This document shows, piece after piece, positions 30,713 to 40,838 of a DNA stretch of 64,000 bases. The notes below the pieces were generated by a model that saw only the letters and a program-made list of their open reading frames with translations, made no database searches and had not been told where the DNA came from. Source of the stretch: an uncultured Fretibacterium sp. (GTDB lineage Bacteria; Synergistota; Synergistia; Synergistales; Aminobacteriaceae); contig CAMHMH010000004.1 in assembly GCA_946186205.1 (NCBI GenBank), positions 62,001-126,000 on the forward strand, written 5' to 3'. Each line of letters starts with the position of its first letter. Position 1 is the stretch's first letter. Position numbers and translations under genes: made by a program.

Positions 30713-33700
30713 TTAGCTAAGGAAGTCCAGTAGACTCGGCTGAATGAGCCGCGCAATCACAGCGAGATTTGCCTGGTACATGTAGTCCGCGATCATTAGC
30801 TGCGAGATTGATTCGGCCGGGTCAATCTTCACCAAGTTGTCGTTCTGCTCCGTCATTATCATGTTCTCAGTAACGAGCCTCTCATTGTTGTAGCTGTAGC
30901 GTGCCTGCAATGCTCCGTTCTCGGCCATGACCGAAAGAATGTTGCTGATGAAGCTGTCAATTCTCGGAAGCATCTTCTCTGAGATGTCGTCCCTGTTTCC
31001 TGACTCTACTGCTGCTATTATGTCGTTGATTACGCCGAAGCCGTTCTGCTTCATTGTGTTTGCTCCGCTTCTGATTGTCGCGTTCTGCGAGTGAATCCCG
31101 TAATCGTAGAAGCCTGAGTCGACTCCCCGCGTGCTTGCAGAGCCTTCAAGGTCATAGCCTCCCCGGTAATAGCTGCGTGTTGAAGTGCCTGCGCTGAGGA
31201 AGTCAGAAGTATTTGCTGACAGATGCCAGATTTCCGCGCTCAATGTATTTCCGTCAGAGTCTTTGAATGATATTGTCCCTGCTGAAGTATCTGCCTCCGC
31301 TGTAATTCCGCTGTCCTTGAACGCCGCGAGTATTGCTTCTTTTCTTGCGTCTGAGTCTTCTGCCGCTGAAAGGTCAACCGTGAATCTTTTTTCCGCGACA
31401 TCAATTATCACTGAGGAGGCCGAAAAACTTCTGTAGTCTAACGGGTAAGAGTCATCTTCTCTTTTCATGAAGTCAACCTGAACCGAATAGCCCCGCGGCG
31501 ACCAGAGCATTAACTCTCCGTCCTTGTTGATTTCAGACTGAACATCATAGTCCTGCATTCTTGCGTTGATGAACTGAACGAGATCGTCAGCCTTTATAGC
31601 GTCGTCAGCAGTAACATCACGCATTGCCGTCAAGTCTATCGTGTGCGTGTACCCTGCAACCGTGATATTCAGAGCATGAGCCGGGAAATCTTGATTCGCT
31701 ATGTCCCACTCAAATTGCTTTATGCCGGCCGTGTCTGAAGTGTCGCTTCCGTCATCATTGAGTCTTCCCTGAATGCCCGTTGAGAGTCCTAATGCGTCCT
31801 CTGCAATATGCCCCTTCACATCAAGAACATTAACCGCTGAGCCGTCAACGCTTGAGATTGATATTAACGGGTAATCGCCTGAGTTCCTCACGGAGCTGTC
31901 CTGAGTATTTCCCATGTGAGTGTCATAATAATTCACGTAAAGCCAATCGCCCGCCTGAACCCGGATTTTATCCATGACATTTTTCACTGTATCACTTGCG
32001 CTTATGTCAATTTCAACACTGTGCGAGAGATTCGAGAGTCTTATTGTCCCTTCGCGGAATACTTCACCGGCATTTGTATATGCTCCATCGATTATATTTC
32101 CGTCTCTGTCTGTCGTATCGCCAAAAGTTAAGCTGTCTGTCATGGGAATTTTCGTCTGCTGAAGGTTTGACGTAATGCCGCCGTGTATGCCCATCTGTGC
32201 AGCAATGCCGCCGGAATAATCGTTCCATTCGGGATCGTCAAATGGCATATCAACAACCGTGAACGCTTCGCCCGAAAGAAAATATATTGACGATGAGCCG
32301 TCTATTTCTTTGCCTTCTGAGTCGACGTGCTGAACGAAGCCCATCACATCATAGCCCTCAATATCATTCACCTGTTCAGCGATTGACTTCATGACTAAAT
32401 CACGGTCAATGAATCCCGTTGAAGGGTCAGCGACATCGGCCTTCCTGATATTGACATCGTAATACATTCCGCAGTTCATCTGAACACGCAGAGGAATCCC
32501 GATATTGTCATCAACGCACGGCGCGGAGGGGAAATTCACGCACTTCATGCCCGTTCCGTTATAGCCGGTCTTGTCATTGTATGCGTCTGTTCTGAGGGCT
32601 GTTGAGAGTCCGAGCCTGTCAGCGTATTTATTTGTGTTCATGTCAAGGAATATAACCTGCTCGCCGTTATAGCCGCGAATAACAAGCCGCTGTGTTTTCT
32701 CCTCATTGTCGAGAGTCGATTGTCCTGAAGTATCTTTGACATCTTCACTCAGTGTTACTTCAAGCCAGCCTGCCCCGGCATTCTTGAGCCTGTCACAAAT
32801 TTCTGAGAGTGTGTATTCTCCCTCGTTGAGCTTAATATCTGCTGTATGTCCTCCGCTTATCATCCGCCAGTGCAATTGATTCCCGGTCTCAACCTTGAGA
32901 GTGTCATTCATTCCGAACTCGCGCGACTTCATGGCCGTCTCCATTCCGAGAACGTCAAACACATCCATATGACTCTGATCAAGTTTCCGCCTCTCACTTT
33001 TGGCCGTGATTGTGTTGCTGCTGTCGGTGAAGTCAAAAATTTTCTGTGCGCTTCCTTCTGCCTTAATCATCAATGAGGGGTAATGAAGGGCTTCTTTTGC
33101 CTCGTCAATTCTGAGAGGGTCAGCGGGCAAGTCCCCGACTCTTTCTGCTGTGATTACGATTCTGTTTCCGTCTGAAGTTGTCCGGGCAAATACTCCGTTG
33201 ATATTGTTGATTTTGTTCGCAATATCTTCTGCTGTTATGTCGTCCGGGGAAGATGTGCCGATGATTCGTACAATGCCTTCTTTTGCGAGTTCGTCATCTG
33301 TTTTGCTGGCTATTTGCTCGTCAGTAAGTGGTGAAACTGAAGTGCTTCCGACGGATATTCGGAGTATTGATGTCTCGCCCGCAGCAGGTTTCCAGTCATC
33401 CCCGCTCATGTCGAGAGTCGTAATTTCCGCTTCCATTGGCATATAGTCAGTATCAGGCCAGCCCGTTATGCCAATCTTTTCGCCCGTGTTGCTTTTCAGA
33501 ATGAGCTGCTGAGTCCCTGCTCTTGTGTCTGTCTCAATATAAGCGTGTACTAGCATGTCCGCTCCCTGCTCTTCAAGTGAACCGTTCACAATGTCGGCCA
33601 AATCCTGAAGGCTTATCCCTGAGCTTTCGTTAGGGTCTCTGAACTCGTTTTTGTCGGAATAATTTATGAGCTTTGTTGCGTCGCCTGAATATTTGTTTGT

Positions 33701-34414
33701 CTTGTTGTAGTCTGAGTCGCTCCAGTTCTCCGGGATGAACACGGACAATGTTCGGCTGCCTACGGTGATCTGCACTTTCTCTTCACGGCCGGTCCATTCC
33801 CAGTCTAACGGGACATAGTGCGAGCATATGAAGTAAGAGTCTTCATTCTCCGGGACAATATCACTTCCCGCGAAAGATATATCACCCAAGAGACTCTCAC
33901 TCACCGCGTATTTCATTCTCTCGTCAGTCCCCTGATACTGAATGCTTCCGTCAGGCATTTCGACAAAAGGCCGAGTGCTTGTGTCAGTTCCTCCGAAAAT
34001 ATATTGCCCCGCTATTTTCGTGTTAAGGTTGTCGAGCATTACGCGCTTGTTTGCTTCAATCTGAGCTGTTATGTCTTTGAGCTGGTCTTCTCCCAATGCG
34101 CCGTCGCCCGCCTGAATCACTAAGCTCCTTATGGACTGCATAGCGTCAAGTATGTTAGTGAGTGCTGAGTCTGCGTATCGTAACATTGTGATTCCGTTTG
34201 CGGTGTTTGTCTGGTACTTGTCATTTGCGTTCAAGGCTGACTGAATGCCCAATGACCGCGAGATTGCTGTGGGGTTGTCTGACAAGGTAGTGTATTTGTT
34301 TCCTGTTGCTATTTGCTTCTGAAGGTTCTGCAAATTTCTCTGGCTCTGTGATAATGAGTCCATCAAGCTGCCGTACATAGTAGCAGTAGTTAGACGGCTG
34401 TACATTTTCATCAC
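30713..34414 (-). CDS. flgL: Flagellar hook-associated protein 3 FlgL, very large (1233 aa)
   Basis: N-terminus RLTTATMYGSLMDSLSQSQRNLQNLQKQIATGNKYTTLSDNPTAISRSLGIQSAL and C-terminal MTEQNDNLVKIDPAESISQLMIADYMYQANLAVIARLIQPSLLDFL. Confidence 0.9.
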   Translation of the reverse strand: MMKMYSRLTTATMYGSLMDSLSQSQRNLQNLQKQIATGNKYTTLSDNPTAISRSLGIQSALNANDKYQTNTANGITMLRYADSALTNILDAMQSIRSLVIQAGDGALGEDQLKDITAQIEANKRVMLDNLNTKIAGQYIFGGTDTSTRPFVEMPDGSIQYQGTDERMKYAVSESLLGDISFAGSDIVPENEDSYFICSHYVPLDWEWTGREEKVQITVGSRTLSVFIPENWSDSDYNKTNKYSGDATKLINYSDKNEFRDPNESSGISLQDLADIVNGSLEEQGADMLVHAYIETDTRAGTQQLILKSNTGEKIGITGWPDTDYMPMEAEITTLDMSGDDWKPAAGETSILRISVGSTSVSPLTDEQIASKTDDELAKEGIVRIIGTSSPDDITAEDIANKINNINGVFARTTSDGNRIVITAERVGDLPADPLRIDEAKEALHYPSLMIKAEGSAQKIFDFTDSSNTITAKSERRKLDQSHMDVFDVLGMETAMKSREFGMNDTLKVETGNQLHWRMISGGHTADIKLNEGEYTLSEICDRLKNAGAGWLEVTLSEDVKDTSGQSTLDNEEKTQRLVIRGYNGEQVIFLDMNTNKYADRLGLSTALRTDAYNDKTGYNGTGMKCVNFPSAPCVDDNIGIPLRVQMNCGMYYDVNIRKADVADPSTGFIDRDLVMKSIAEQVNDIEGYDVMGFVQHVDSEGKEIDGSSSIYFLSGEAFTVVDMPFDDPEWNDYSGGIAAQMGIHGGITSNLQQTKIPMTDSLTFGDTTDRDGNIIDGAYTNAGEVFREGTIRLSNLSHSVEIDISASDTVKNVMDKIRVQAGDWLYVNYYDTHMGNTQDSSVRNSGDYPLISISSVDGSAVNVLDVKGHIAEDALGLSTGIQGRLNDDGSDTSDTAGIKQFEWDIANQDFPAHALNITVAGYTHTIDLTAMRDVTADDAIKADDLVQFINARMQDYDVQSEINKDGELMLWSPRGYSVQVDFMKREDDSYPLDYRSFSASSVIIDVAEKRFTVDLSAAEDSDARKEAILAAFKDSGITAEADTSAGTISFKDSDGNTLSAEIWHLSANTSDFLSAGTSTRSYYRGGYDLEGSASTRGVDSGFYDYGIHSQNATIRSGANTMKQNGFGVINDIIAAVESGNRDDISEKMLPRIDSFISNILSVMAENGALQARYSYNNERLVTENMIMTEQNDNLVKIDPAESISQLMIADYMYQANLAVIARLIQPSLLDFLS

Positions 34415-34420
34415 TCCTAT

Positions 34421-34452
34421 AAAAAAATGCCCTCCCGTTTCATTAGGAGGGT
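34421..34452 (-). terminator. Hairpin plus T tract between flgK and flgL
   Basis: Minus strand ACCCTCCTAATGAAACGGGAGGGCATTTTTTT, directly upstream of the flgL SD (AGGAGTG). Confidence 0.75.
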
Positions 34453-34481
34453 GTTAATTTTTCAACGGGTTTACGCAAAAA

Positions 34482-37400
34482 TTATCGGCCTACAAGACCC
34501 ATGCCGTTAATGATGGTGTTCAACATTTCGTCCATCGCCGTAATATATCTCGACATTGCGCCGAAAGCACGGTTAAGAATCACGATGTCCATAAGCTCCT
34601 CGTCAAGATTGACTCCCGAACATGCCTGACGCTGTGAATTAATCTGATCTGAAACAGTTGCTTCTGTCGTGTACATTAATTTTGCGTGGCCTGCTTCCGT
34701 TCCGATCTGCGAGAGCATAGCATCATATATCCCGCCTATAGTCATCGTGCCTTTCTCAAGTACTTTCTCGAAATTGAGATTTGCCATTCGTGAAGCGTTT
34801 GTGCCGTCTCCTGAACCGCCGCTCACACCAGAGACCGCGAGTCCGTCAGCGTTCTTTTTGCCCATTGCCGCGCCGATTAATGACGGGTCATAAGATACCC
34901 GGTCCGTAACGCTGAGTCGTTCAGCAGCTCCCGACTTGAACGCAAGACTGTTGAAGAAAGCGACTCCCGTTGTGTTTTCGTCAGACGCGATCCCGTAGCC
35001 TGAATACTGATAAGCGTTGAGAGTCTGAACGAGACCGTAAGTCATTTCGTCAAGCTCTGATTTGAGGTTGGGAATCATTTCGTCTCGTGCTTCTTCGAGT
35101 CCTTTTATTGTTCCGTCCTTGATGTGATGGAGGACATGTATTGTCGTCATGCCTGTGCTTTTGAGATTGAGCCACATACCCGGGTTGACTTCTGTTAATT
35201 CTGTAGCTTTGTACCTGCTGTGAATGTCGCCTGACTCAGCCGGGATTCTTCTGGCCATGTTGAATTTGTTGTCGCTCGATAAATATCTCACACCGTTAAG
35301 GCTGAATGAAGCATCCTCCGCTACTCCTGTTGAAGGAATGTAGGCTACTTCCCTGTAACTTGTCAGGTAATTTCCGCTGTCGTCCTTAATGTCAGAAGTG
35401 ATTGCCTGATTGCGGGTGAGTCCGAGTCTCCGCAGCACCTGCATATTTCCGTCTTCAGATTCCATTAACGTAATGCGCTGTGCTTCTCCTGCAACGTTTG
35501 CTGAAATCTCTAAATACCCGTTATCGGTTGAAGCATGTATCCATTGTTCCGGCTGAGTGAGTCCAAATTCTTCCTGATACTTTTCGTTAATCTTGTTGCG
35601 AATCGTTATGAGGCTGTCAGAGCTTTCAACGTCAATTGTGATTACGGGATTTTCATTCACCATTCCCATTGACGCGGCTAAATTCCCTTCAACGTCTGAA
35701 ATTGATATGAGATGATTATCTTTGCTCTCAATGTAGAATTGCGTGATTGTTCCTGATGATGATTTTCCTGACGTTACGCGCATTGCTGAAAGTGCGGGGT
35801 TGTCGGAATTTCCTGACTTTGTGAAAACTGACGATATAAACTCCGTTAAGTCTTTCACCGTGAGAGTCTCATCGGCTGTTTCGCTGAAGCCTAAATCTGA
35901 GCTTAACACCCATTTGTTTGTTGCGGCGTTCCATGTTGCTGAAATATCTACCTGATCCCCTGACACGCCGATTCTGAATGTGTGCTTTCGTGCTGATGTT
36001 GTATCCTCATCGCTTATTGCTGTAAGGATTTCGCCTTCCTTGAGATTTTGTCCTGCGTTAGTGCCGAAATTTTTTGACGTTACGCGTGTTCCCTGAGTGC
36101 CTACCTGAATGCGGAATGAGCCGGAAATATTGAGAGGGTCATTGAGGTCTGAAGGATCTGTACGCATGTTTACGGACTGAAGCTCGTGTTTTGCTTCCGT
36201 CAATGCTCCTAACATGCCGCTGTAGTCGTAAACTTCGAGCTGTTTTTCGTTGTCCGTCCAGAAATTTAATATCCCGTTGTCATCCCTTGCGTTGAGATTC
36301 AGCGTTTTTGTGGTAAGGACAGCCCCGGCGATTTGCGGGTCAAGATTGTTAGCGACTTTTACGGCCTCATTAACGAATTTCTGTATGTCCTCAGTATTTA
36401 TATCCTCTGCACAGATTATAAGAGGCTGAAAAACCGAATTGCCGTCAACATCTTTCATTTCTTGGCCGTCAAGCTCCGCCCTAAGTTTCCAGCCAGTTGC
36501 AACACGGTCAATTTTCACGGTCAATACTGAAGGATTCTCAGGGTCATCGAGACTCCTGAACTGCAATTTATACGGTATATCCCCAGAGTCGGAATCAAGT
36601 ATCGTTCCGCGCTCGTTTAAGTTTGAAACTGTGCGTGTTCCGCCTGTGATGGTGTTTTCCTCACGAGTTAAGCCGAGTCTTCTGAGAAGCTCTTTGTCAT
36701 CGTCGCTTTCCCACTTGAACGTCATAATCTCGTCATTTCCGGCAGTAACAGAAAGATAGCCCTTTGCGGTTGACGCTGTGAGTCCTGCGTTAAGGCCGTT
36801 GATTTTGTCGCGGATAGTTTCGATTGTGTCAACTTTGGTTACGTTGACTGTGTATTTTTTGCTTGTGCTGACAGCTTCGGAGAAAATGTTCCCTGCACAT
36901 CCTGACTCGTCAATGTCAACCACCGATAATATGCCGTAATCAAGCTCATTGTCATTAACTTTTATCTCGAACTGGTCATTTACTCCGTCCTCGTCTGTGT
37001 CATAAGCACGTGCGATCAGCCCCGCAAGTCCTGTATTACCGGGTGCAGTCCTAAAAGTGCTATTTAGGAAGCTCACCATTCCGTCAACAGTGCCGTCCCA
37101 TTCTGAACTGTTGCCCAAGTCTGTGCTTAACATTCCTGCACCTACAGTTACGTCAACATGATTCTGTGCGTCATCACCCGATATTACGATTCGGAATGTT
37201 CCCGCCGCTGTAATACTGCCGCCCGCGAATGTCTGCGAAATGTTTGACTCGCCCTGATTGCCTACCCAGATGTCAAACTCGCCCTCAACGCCCGGGCCTT
37301 TTTCCTCACGCAGAGAACCCAAGGGGGTAATTTCTAGGCTGTTGTTTGCACTGGCCGCGGCTGTTATCCCTGTGTTGGGAATTGTGTTGATGAAGTCTGC

Positions 37401-39062
37401 AAGATCGTTTACTGTAACGGGATTTCCATTGTTAAAGTTAATTCCGTTTGAGGAAAGCTGCCACATAGTTACGGGTGGATTTCCAATCGTGAATCGCGTC
37501 ATCGAGACTGTAAGAGGATTCAGCGTATTGCCGTCAGCGTCATTGCGGGGAATTTGTATTGTTACGGGCGAATTTGAATTACTGTCCGCGACTATTCCGT
37601 TCGGATATACGTCTGTCGTAATCTTTGACGCAGCAGGAGTACCTATTATCCCGTTGCTGCATACTGCCTTCACTGACTGGTCAGAGTTTGCCGGGGGAGT
37701 AATCTCGATTCTGTTTCCGTCTGTAAGAGAAGCTGTTATATCTGTGCTGTATGTGTTGATGAAGTCTATCAAGTCAGACGCTTTGAGATTGCTCCCTGAT
37801 TGGTCAAAGCTGCTCATGAATGTATTTCCGTTGTTGTCTGTGATTTGCCATATGTCGCGCCTGTCCTCCGGCGGCTCTGTATCATCGGTTGGGTCTTTGA
37901 TTCGGGTGATTGTTATTCTCAGGTCTTCAAGTGTATTGCCGTTCATGTCGGAGCGTGATATAGCGATTGTGTTCACGTCATCCGATGAGCTGTTGAGAAC
38001 TATACCGTTCGTAAATGCTTTTGTGATTACTTTGAACGTAACGAGATCGTCATCATTCCCGCTTCCGGCGTAAACGTTGTCCTCAAACGCCGAACTTTTT
38101 ACCGCTATAGTTTCGAGGCAGTGAGCATTACCCCCGCCCGCAGTCCATTCGACTCCGTTCGCTATTCTGTCTACTGTGAGCTGATATGAACCCTCCGCAC
38201 CTGTAGCAAGTGCCTCCGCAATATTCGGATTCTCTACAATGTCAAACTCATTCTCCGCAACTTGAACATCATAATATATCTGATTGTCCCACAAAAACGC
38301 ATGGGCTTTAAGCTCCCTAACGTTTGTCCCCTGAACAAGAGTACGGCCATTCACAGAAAGGAAAAATTCACCCTTCACGCCGTTGTACTCTTTCGGCTCA
38401 TTGTAGGATATATCCATCATCTTTGACAGCTTGTCGATTAACACATCGCGCTGATCCCTGAGATCATTTGCGTTCTGCCCTAAAGTTTCAGCCTCGTATA
38501 TTTCCTTGTTGAGGGCGGCTATTGTGTGAAGCATTCCGTTTGCGTCGTCTACTGCCTGCTGAAGCTCAAGGTTTATGCTTTCGTTGTAGGTGTTGAAACT
38601 TGATACGAGATTTCCGAGCATTGAGCCGAGTGAATTTGCTGACGTTACGAGCGCCTGACGTACTGAAGTGTCTTCGGGTTTCTCCTGCAACGCCTGCATG
38701 TTTGTGAAAAATGTATCCATTGCGGCGCGCACACCTGATGAGTTAGGCTCTGAGATATAGTTCTGCATTGTCTCGTAAAGGTCATTGATTTTCTCCCAAT
38801 AGCCTAGTGTTGACTGAACGTCGCGGAACTGGAAATCAAGAAATTCGTCGCGTATTCTCTCAATGCTTGATACGGTCATTCCGTTTCCGAGCTGCCCGAC
38901 TCCGTAAATATCTTCAGGCTTTACTGTCGTGTAGTTCACTCTTTGGCGGGAATAACCTTCCGTGTTCATGTTGGAGATATTATGCCCGACCGTCTGCATA
39001 CCAAGCCTGAAAGCATTCAGCGCGCTTCTTCCCATTTCGAGACCGCCGAAAGTGCTGCTCAT
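34482..39062 (-). CDS. flgK: Flagellar hook-associated protein 1 FlgK, very large (1526 aa)
   Basis: N-terminus TFGGLEMGRSALNAFRLGMQTVGHNISNMNTEGYSRQRVNYTT; C-terminus SGVNLDEELMDIVILNRAFGAMSRYITAMDEMLNTIINGMGLVGR. Confidence 0.95.
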   Translation of the reverse strand: MSSTFGGLEMGRSALNAFRLGMQTVGHNISNMNTEGYSRQRVNYTTVKPEDIYGVGQLGNGMTVSSIERIRDEFLDFQFRDVQSTLGYWEKINDLYETMQNYISEPNSSGVRAAMDTFFTNMQALQEKPEDTSVRQALVTSANSLGSMLGNLVSSFNTYNESINLELQQAVDDANGMLHTIAALNKEIYEAETLGQNANDLRDQRDVLIDKLSKMMDISYNEPKEYNGVKGEFFLSVNGRTLVQGTNVRELKAHAFLWDNQIYYDVQVAENEFDIVENPNIAEALATGAEGSYQLTVDRIANGVEWTAGGGNAHCLETIAVKSSAFEDNVYAGSGNDDDLVTFKVITKAFTNGIVLNSSSDDVNTIAISRSDMNGNTLEDLRITITRIKDPTDDTEPPEDRRDIWQITDNNGNTFMSSFDQSGSNLKASDLIDFINTYSTDITASLTDGNRIEITPPANSDQSVKAVCSNGIIGTPAASKITTDVYPNGIVADSNSNSPVTIQIPRNDADGNTLNPLTVSMTRFTIGNPPVTMWQLSSNGINFNNGNPVTVNDLADFINTIPNTGITAAASANNSLEITPLGSLREEKGPGVEGEFDIWVGNQGESNISQTFAGGSITAAGTFRIVISGDDAQNHVDVTVGAGMLSTDLGNSSEWDGTVDGMVSFLNSTFRTAPGNTGLAGLIARAYDTDEDGVNDQFEIKVNDNELDYGILSVVDIDESGCAGNIFSEAVSTSKKYTVNVTKVDTIETIRDKINGLNAGLTASTAKGYLSVTAGNDEIMTFKWESDDDKELLRRLGLTREENTITGGTRTVSNLNERGTILDSDSGDIPYKLQFRSLDDPENPSVLTVKIDRVATGWKLRAELDGQEMKDVDGNSVFQPLIICAEDINTEDIQKFVNEAVKVANNLDPQIAGAVLTTKTLNLNARDDNGILNFWTDNEKQLEVYDYSGMLGALTEAKHELQSVNMRTDPSDLNDPLNISGSFRIQVGTQGTRVTSKNFGTNAGQNLKEGEILTAISDEDTTSARKHTFRIGVSGDQVDISATWNAATNKWVLSSDLGFSETADETLTVKDLTEFISSVFTKSGNSDNPALSAMRVTSGKSSSGTITQFYIESKDNHLISISDVEGNLAASMGMVNENPVITIDVESSDSLITIRNKINEKYQEEFGLTQPEQWIHASTDNGYLEISANVAGEAQRITLMESEDGNMQVLRRLGLTRNQAITSDIKDDSGNYLTSYREVAYIPSTGVAEDASFSLNGVRYLSSDNKFNMARRIPAESGDIHSRYKATELTEVNPGMWLNLKSTGMTTIHVLHHIKDGTIKGLEEARDEMIPNLKSELDEMTYGLVQTLNAYQYSGYGIASDENTTGVAFFNSLAFKSGAAERLSVTDRVSYDPSLIGAAMGKKNADGLAVSGVSGGSGDGTNASRMANLNFEKVLEKGTMTIGGIYDAMLSQIGTEAGHAKLMYTTEATVSDQINSQRQACSGVNLDEELMDIVILNRAFGAMSRYITAMDEMLNTIINGMGLVGR

Positions 39063-39068
39063 TTTATC

Positions 39069-39524
39069 TTACCCCCTGAAATCAGCCGAACCAGACTGCG
39101 ACACTATATCACCGTTAAGCCTGCGCCATTCAGAAAGGAGCATTGACGTATACTGTTCGTGCTGGTCAATAAGGCCGGTTAATATCATCATTTCTGACTT
39201 CAATACAAAAACGGACTGCGTTAATTTGTCTACAGCCCGGTTAAATTCTTCTTTCTCATCATCCGCCATCACTGACGCTAAAGAGCTTGCGTATGTATCA
39301 CATGAATACTTTGCAGAAAATTTACGCGCCAAATCATCGCGCTGTTTCTCCTGAGACTGTGCTTCAAACGACAAATCGCGGGCTTCATCCATGAGGGCAT
39401 TCACTGAGTCTGTGTCTCTCTTCCTCATTGCCTCGCGCTGTTCTCGAATCACGTCTATTAAGTCGTCTATGCAGTCTGACTCATCAAGTACAGCGTCAAT
39501 AAGTTCTTCAGCATCCGGGCGCAT
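39069..39524 (-). CDS. flgN: Flagellar chaperone FlgN-like
   Basis: Helical 151-aa protein between flgM and flgK; position and character fit FlgN. Confidence 0.7.
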   Translation of the reverse strand: MRPDAEELIDAVLDESDCIDDLIDVIREQREAMRKRDTDSVNALMDEARDLSFEAQSQEKQRDDLARKFSAKYSCDTYASSLASVMADDEKEEFNRAVDKLTQSVFVLKSEMMILTGLIDQHEQYTSMLLSEWRRLNGDIVSQSGSADFRG

Positions 39525-39530
39525 GGTAAT

Positions 39531-39824
39531 TTACTCTTCTGCAGCTTCGAGCATTCCGGCCATGTAGAGAACATTAGCCAGCTTGTCGAGCGGGGGATTG
39601 TAAGTTCCCGATTCGATTCGTGATTTGAAGTCTGCTACTACGTCTGCGCGGACATCGGGTATATTCTTCATCTCGGCGGTTGCCTTTGCGAGCAGTGAAC
39701 CGAACGAGCTTATGTTAGCGTTGTCGGTCTCGGTGAATGCTTCGCTGTTGTATGACACACTGCGCCTTGATTTTTTGCTGTTCAGGGCTTCGGCTGAATA
39801 TTGCCCTGAGATTCTGCCAATCAT
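39531..39824 (-). CDS. flgM: Anti-sigma-28 factor FlgM
   Basis: C-terminal PDVRADVVADFKSRIESGTYNPPLDKLANVLYMAGMLEAAEE, typical FlgM sigma-28 binding segment. Confidence 0.88.
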   Translation of the reverse strand: MIGRISGQYSAEALNSKKSRRSVSYNSEAFTETDNANISSFGSLLAKATAEMKNIPDVRADVVADFKSRIESGTYNPPLDKLANVLYMAGMLEAAEE

Positions 39825-39970
39825 TATTACGCTCCTCCTTCTTGAAAGATTATTACGTTCCTGACTCGCGTAAATTTTCGGTGATTTTCGGTATTATCTT
39901 TAACGGAAAAACAAAAGCTCCCCGAATTTTCACAGATAATTTTTTGATTCGCATTGTGACTCTTTAGGGC

Positions 39971-40534
39971 TTATTTCTTTTTGAGGAGCGCAAACAGAGG
40001 GAGGATTACGAACAGTGAGAGAAGCCCGGAGTTACAGCCGCCGCTGCTGCTGCTTGTTCTTGTGCCTCTGTAGCCGTATGACCAGCTGCGGTTGATTACG
40101 ATTGAGTCATAAACATCCGCGACATCTCTCGTATCTGTAGCTGACGTGTAAGTGATAATGCCAAAAATGTCTGAAGTCAGGTTTGGCTGAGTACGGTTGT
40201 CAAAAACTTCAGCATACCATGTGTAACCGCCGTCATCATACGTGAATGTATAGTAATCCCTTACCCGGGTGAAATCTCTGCCTCTCAGAAGATCGTAATA
40301 ATCCAGCGCAATATCTTCAAGCAAATCTCCTCCGATTGTGCCGACTCCCACCCATATGCGCTCGCTCAGGCTGTAATTGCTGTCCATTGACACGGAGTAA
40401 TCTCTGTTTTCTGCGGCGTACCAGCCTGTAGGCACCCAGCACGAAAAGCGCGTGAAGTATCTTGTCGCGGCAAACAGAGCAGAAGACACAAGCACAAATG
40501 ATACAGCAAGGACAAACGTTAATCCGCGTTTCAT
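39971..40534 (-). CDS. Secreted 187-aa protein with Synergist-CTERM-like tail
   Basis: Signal peptide (MKRGLTFVLAVSFVLVSSALFA) and C-terminus TRTSSSSGGCNSGLLSLFVILPLFALLKKK. Confidence 0.8.
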   Translation of the reverse strand: MKRGLTFVLAVSFVLVSSALFAATRYFTRFSCWVPTGWYAAENRDYSVSMDSNYSLSERIWVGVGTIGGDLLEDIALDYYDLLRGRDFTRVRDYYTFTYDDGGYTWYAEVFDNRTQPNLTSDIFGIITYTSATDTRDVADVYDSIVINRSWSYGYRGTRTSSSSGGCNSGLLSLFVILPLFALLKKK

Positions 40535-40625
40535 AAAATTATCCTCCTTGAAATGTCATGAATGGCTTGCATTATACACTAAAGACTGATGAGCTTAATT
40601 TTACGGCAGCCAGAAATGAACCAGC

Positions 40626-40838
40626 CTCCTCAAAACCGAATCGCTGATTTGCTTCCGTGCGCATCAAAAGCATTTTGACTGTTACGAGTCAGCATCATCA
40701 AAACCGAATCGCCGAGTCAAAACCGAGTCGACGAATCAGAACCGAGTCACTCAAAACCGAATCGCCGACTCAGAATCAAATCGCTCAAAAACAACCCAGT
40801 GAGTCAAAACCGAATCAACGATGCAATTCAACGAGAGT
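40626..40838 (+). repeat. Degenerate tandem repeat array C, unit about 15-19 nt, consensus TCAAAACCGAATCGCCGA
   Basis: TCAAAACCGAATCGCCGAG|TCAAAACCGAGTCGACGAA|TCAGAACCGAGTCAC|TCAAAACCGAATCGCCGAC|TCAGAATCAAATCGC|...|TCAAAACCGAATCAACGA, then GATATAAT at about 40853. Confidence 0.85.

Noticed and set aside
37258-38073. 271-aa plus-strand ORF MPTQMSNSPSTPGPFSSRREPKGVIS...
   Set aside because: Entirely antisense to flgK; composition typical of a shadow ORF; no recognisable domain.
10596-40838. Repeat arrays as CRISPR
   Set aside because: Units are degenerate, contiguous, of varying period (about 15-19 or 34 nt), with no unique spacers and no cas genes nearby.
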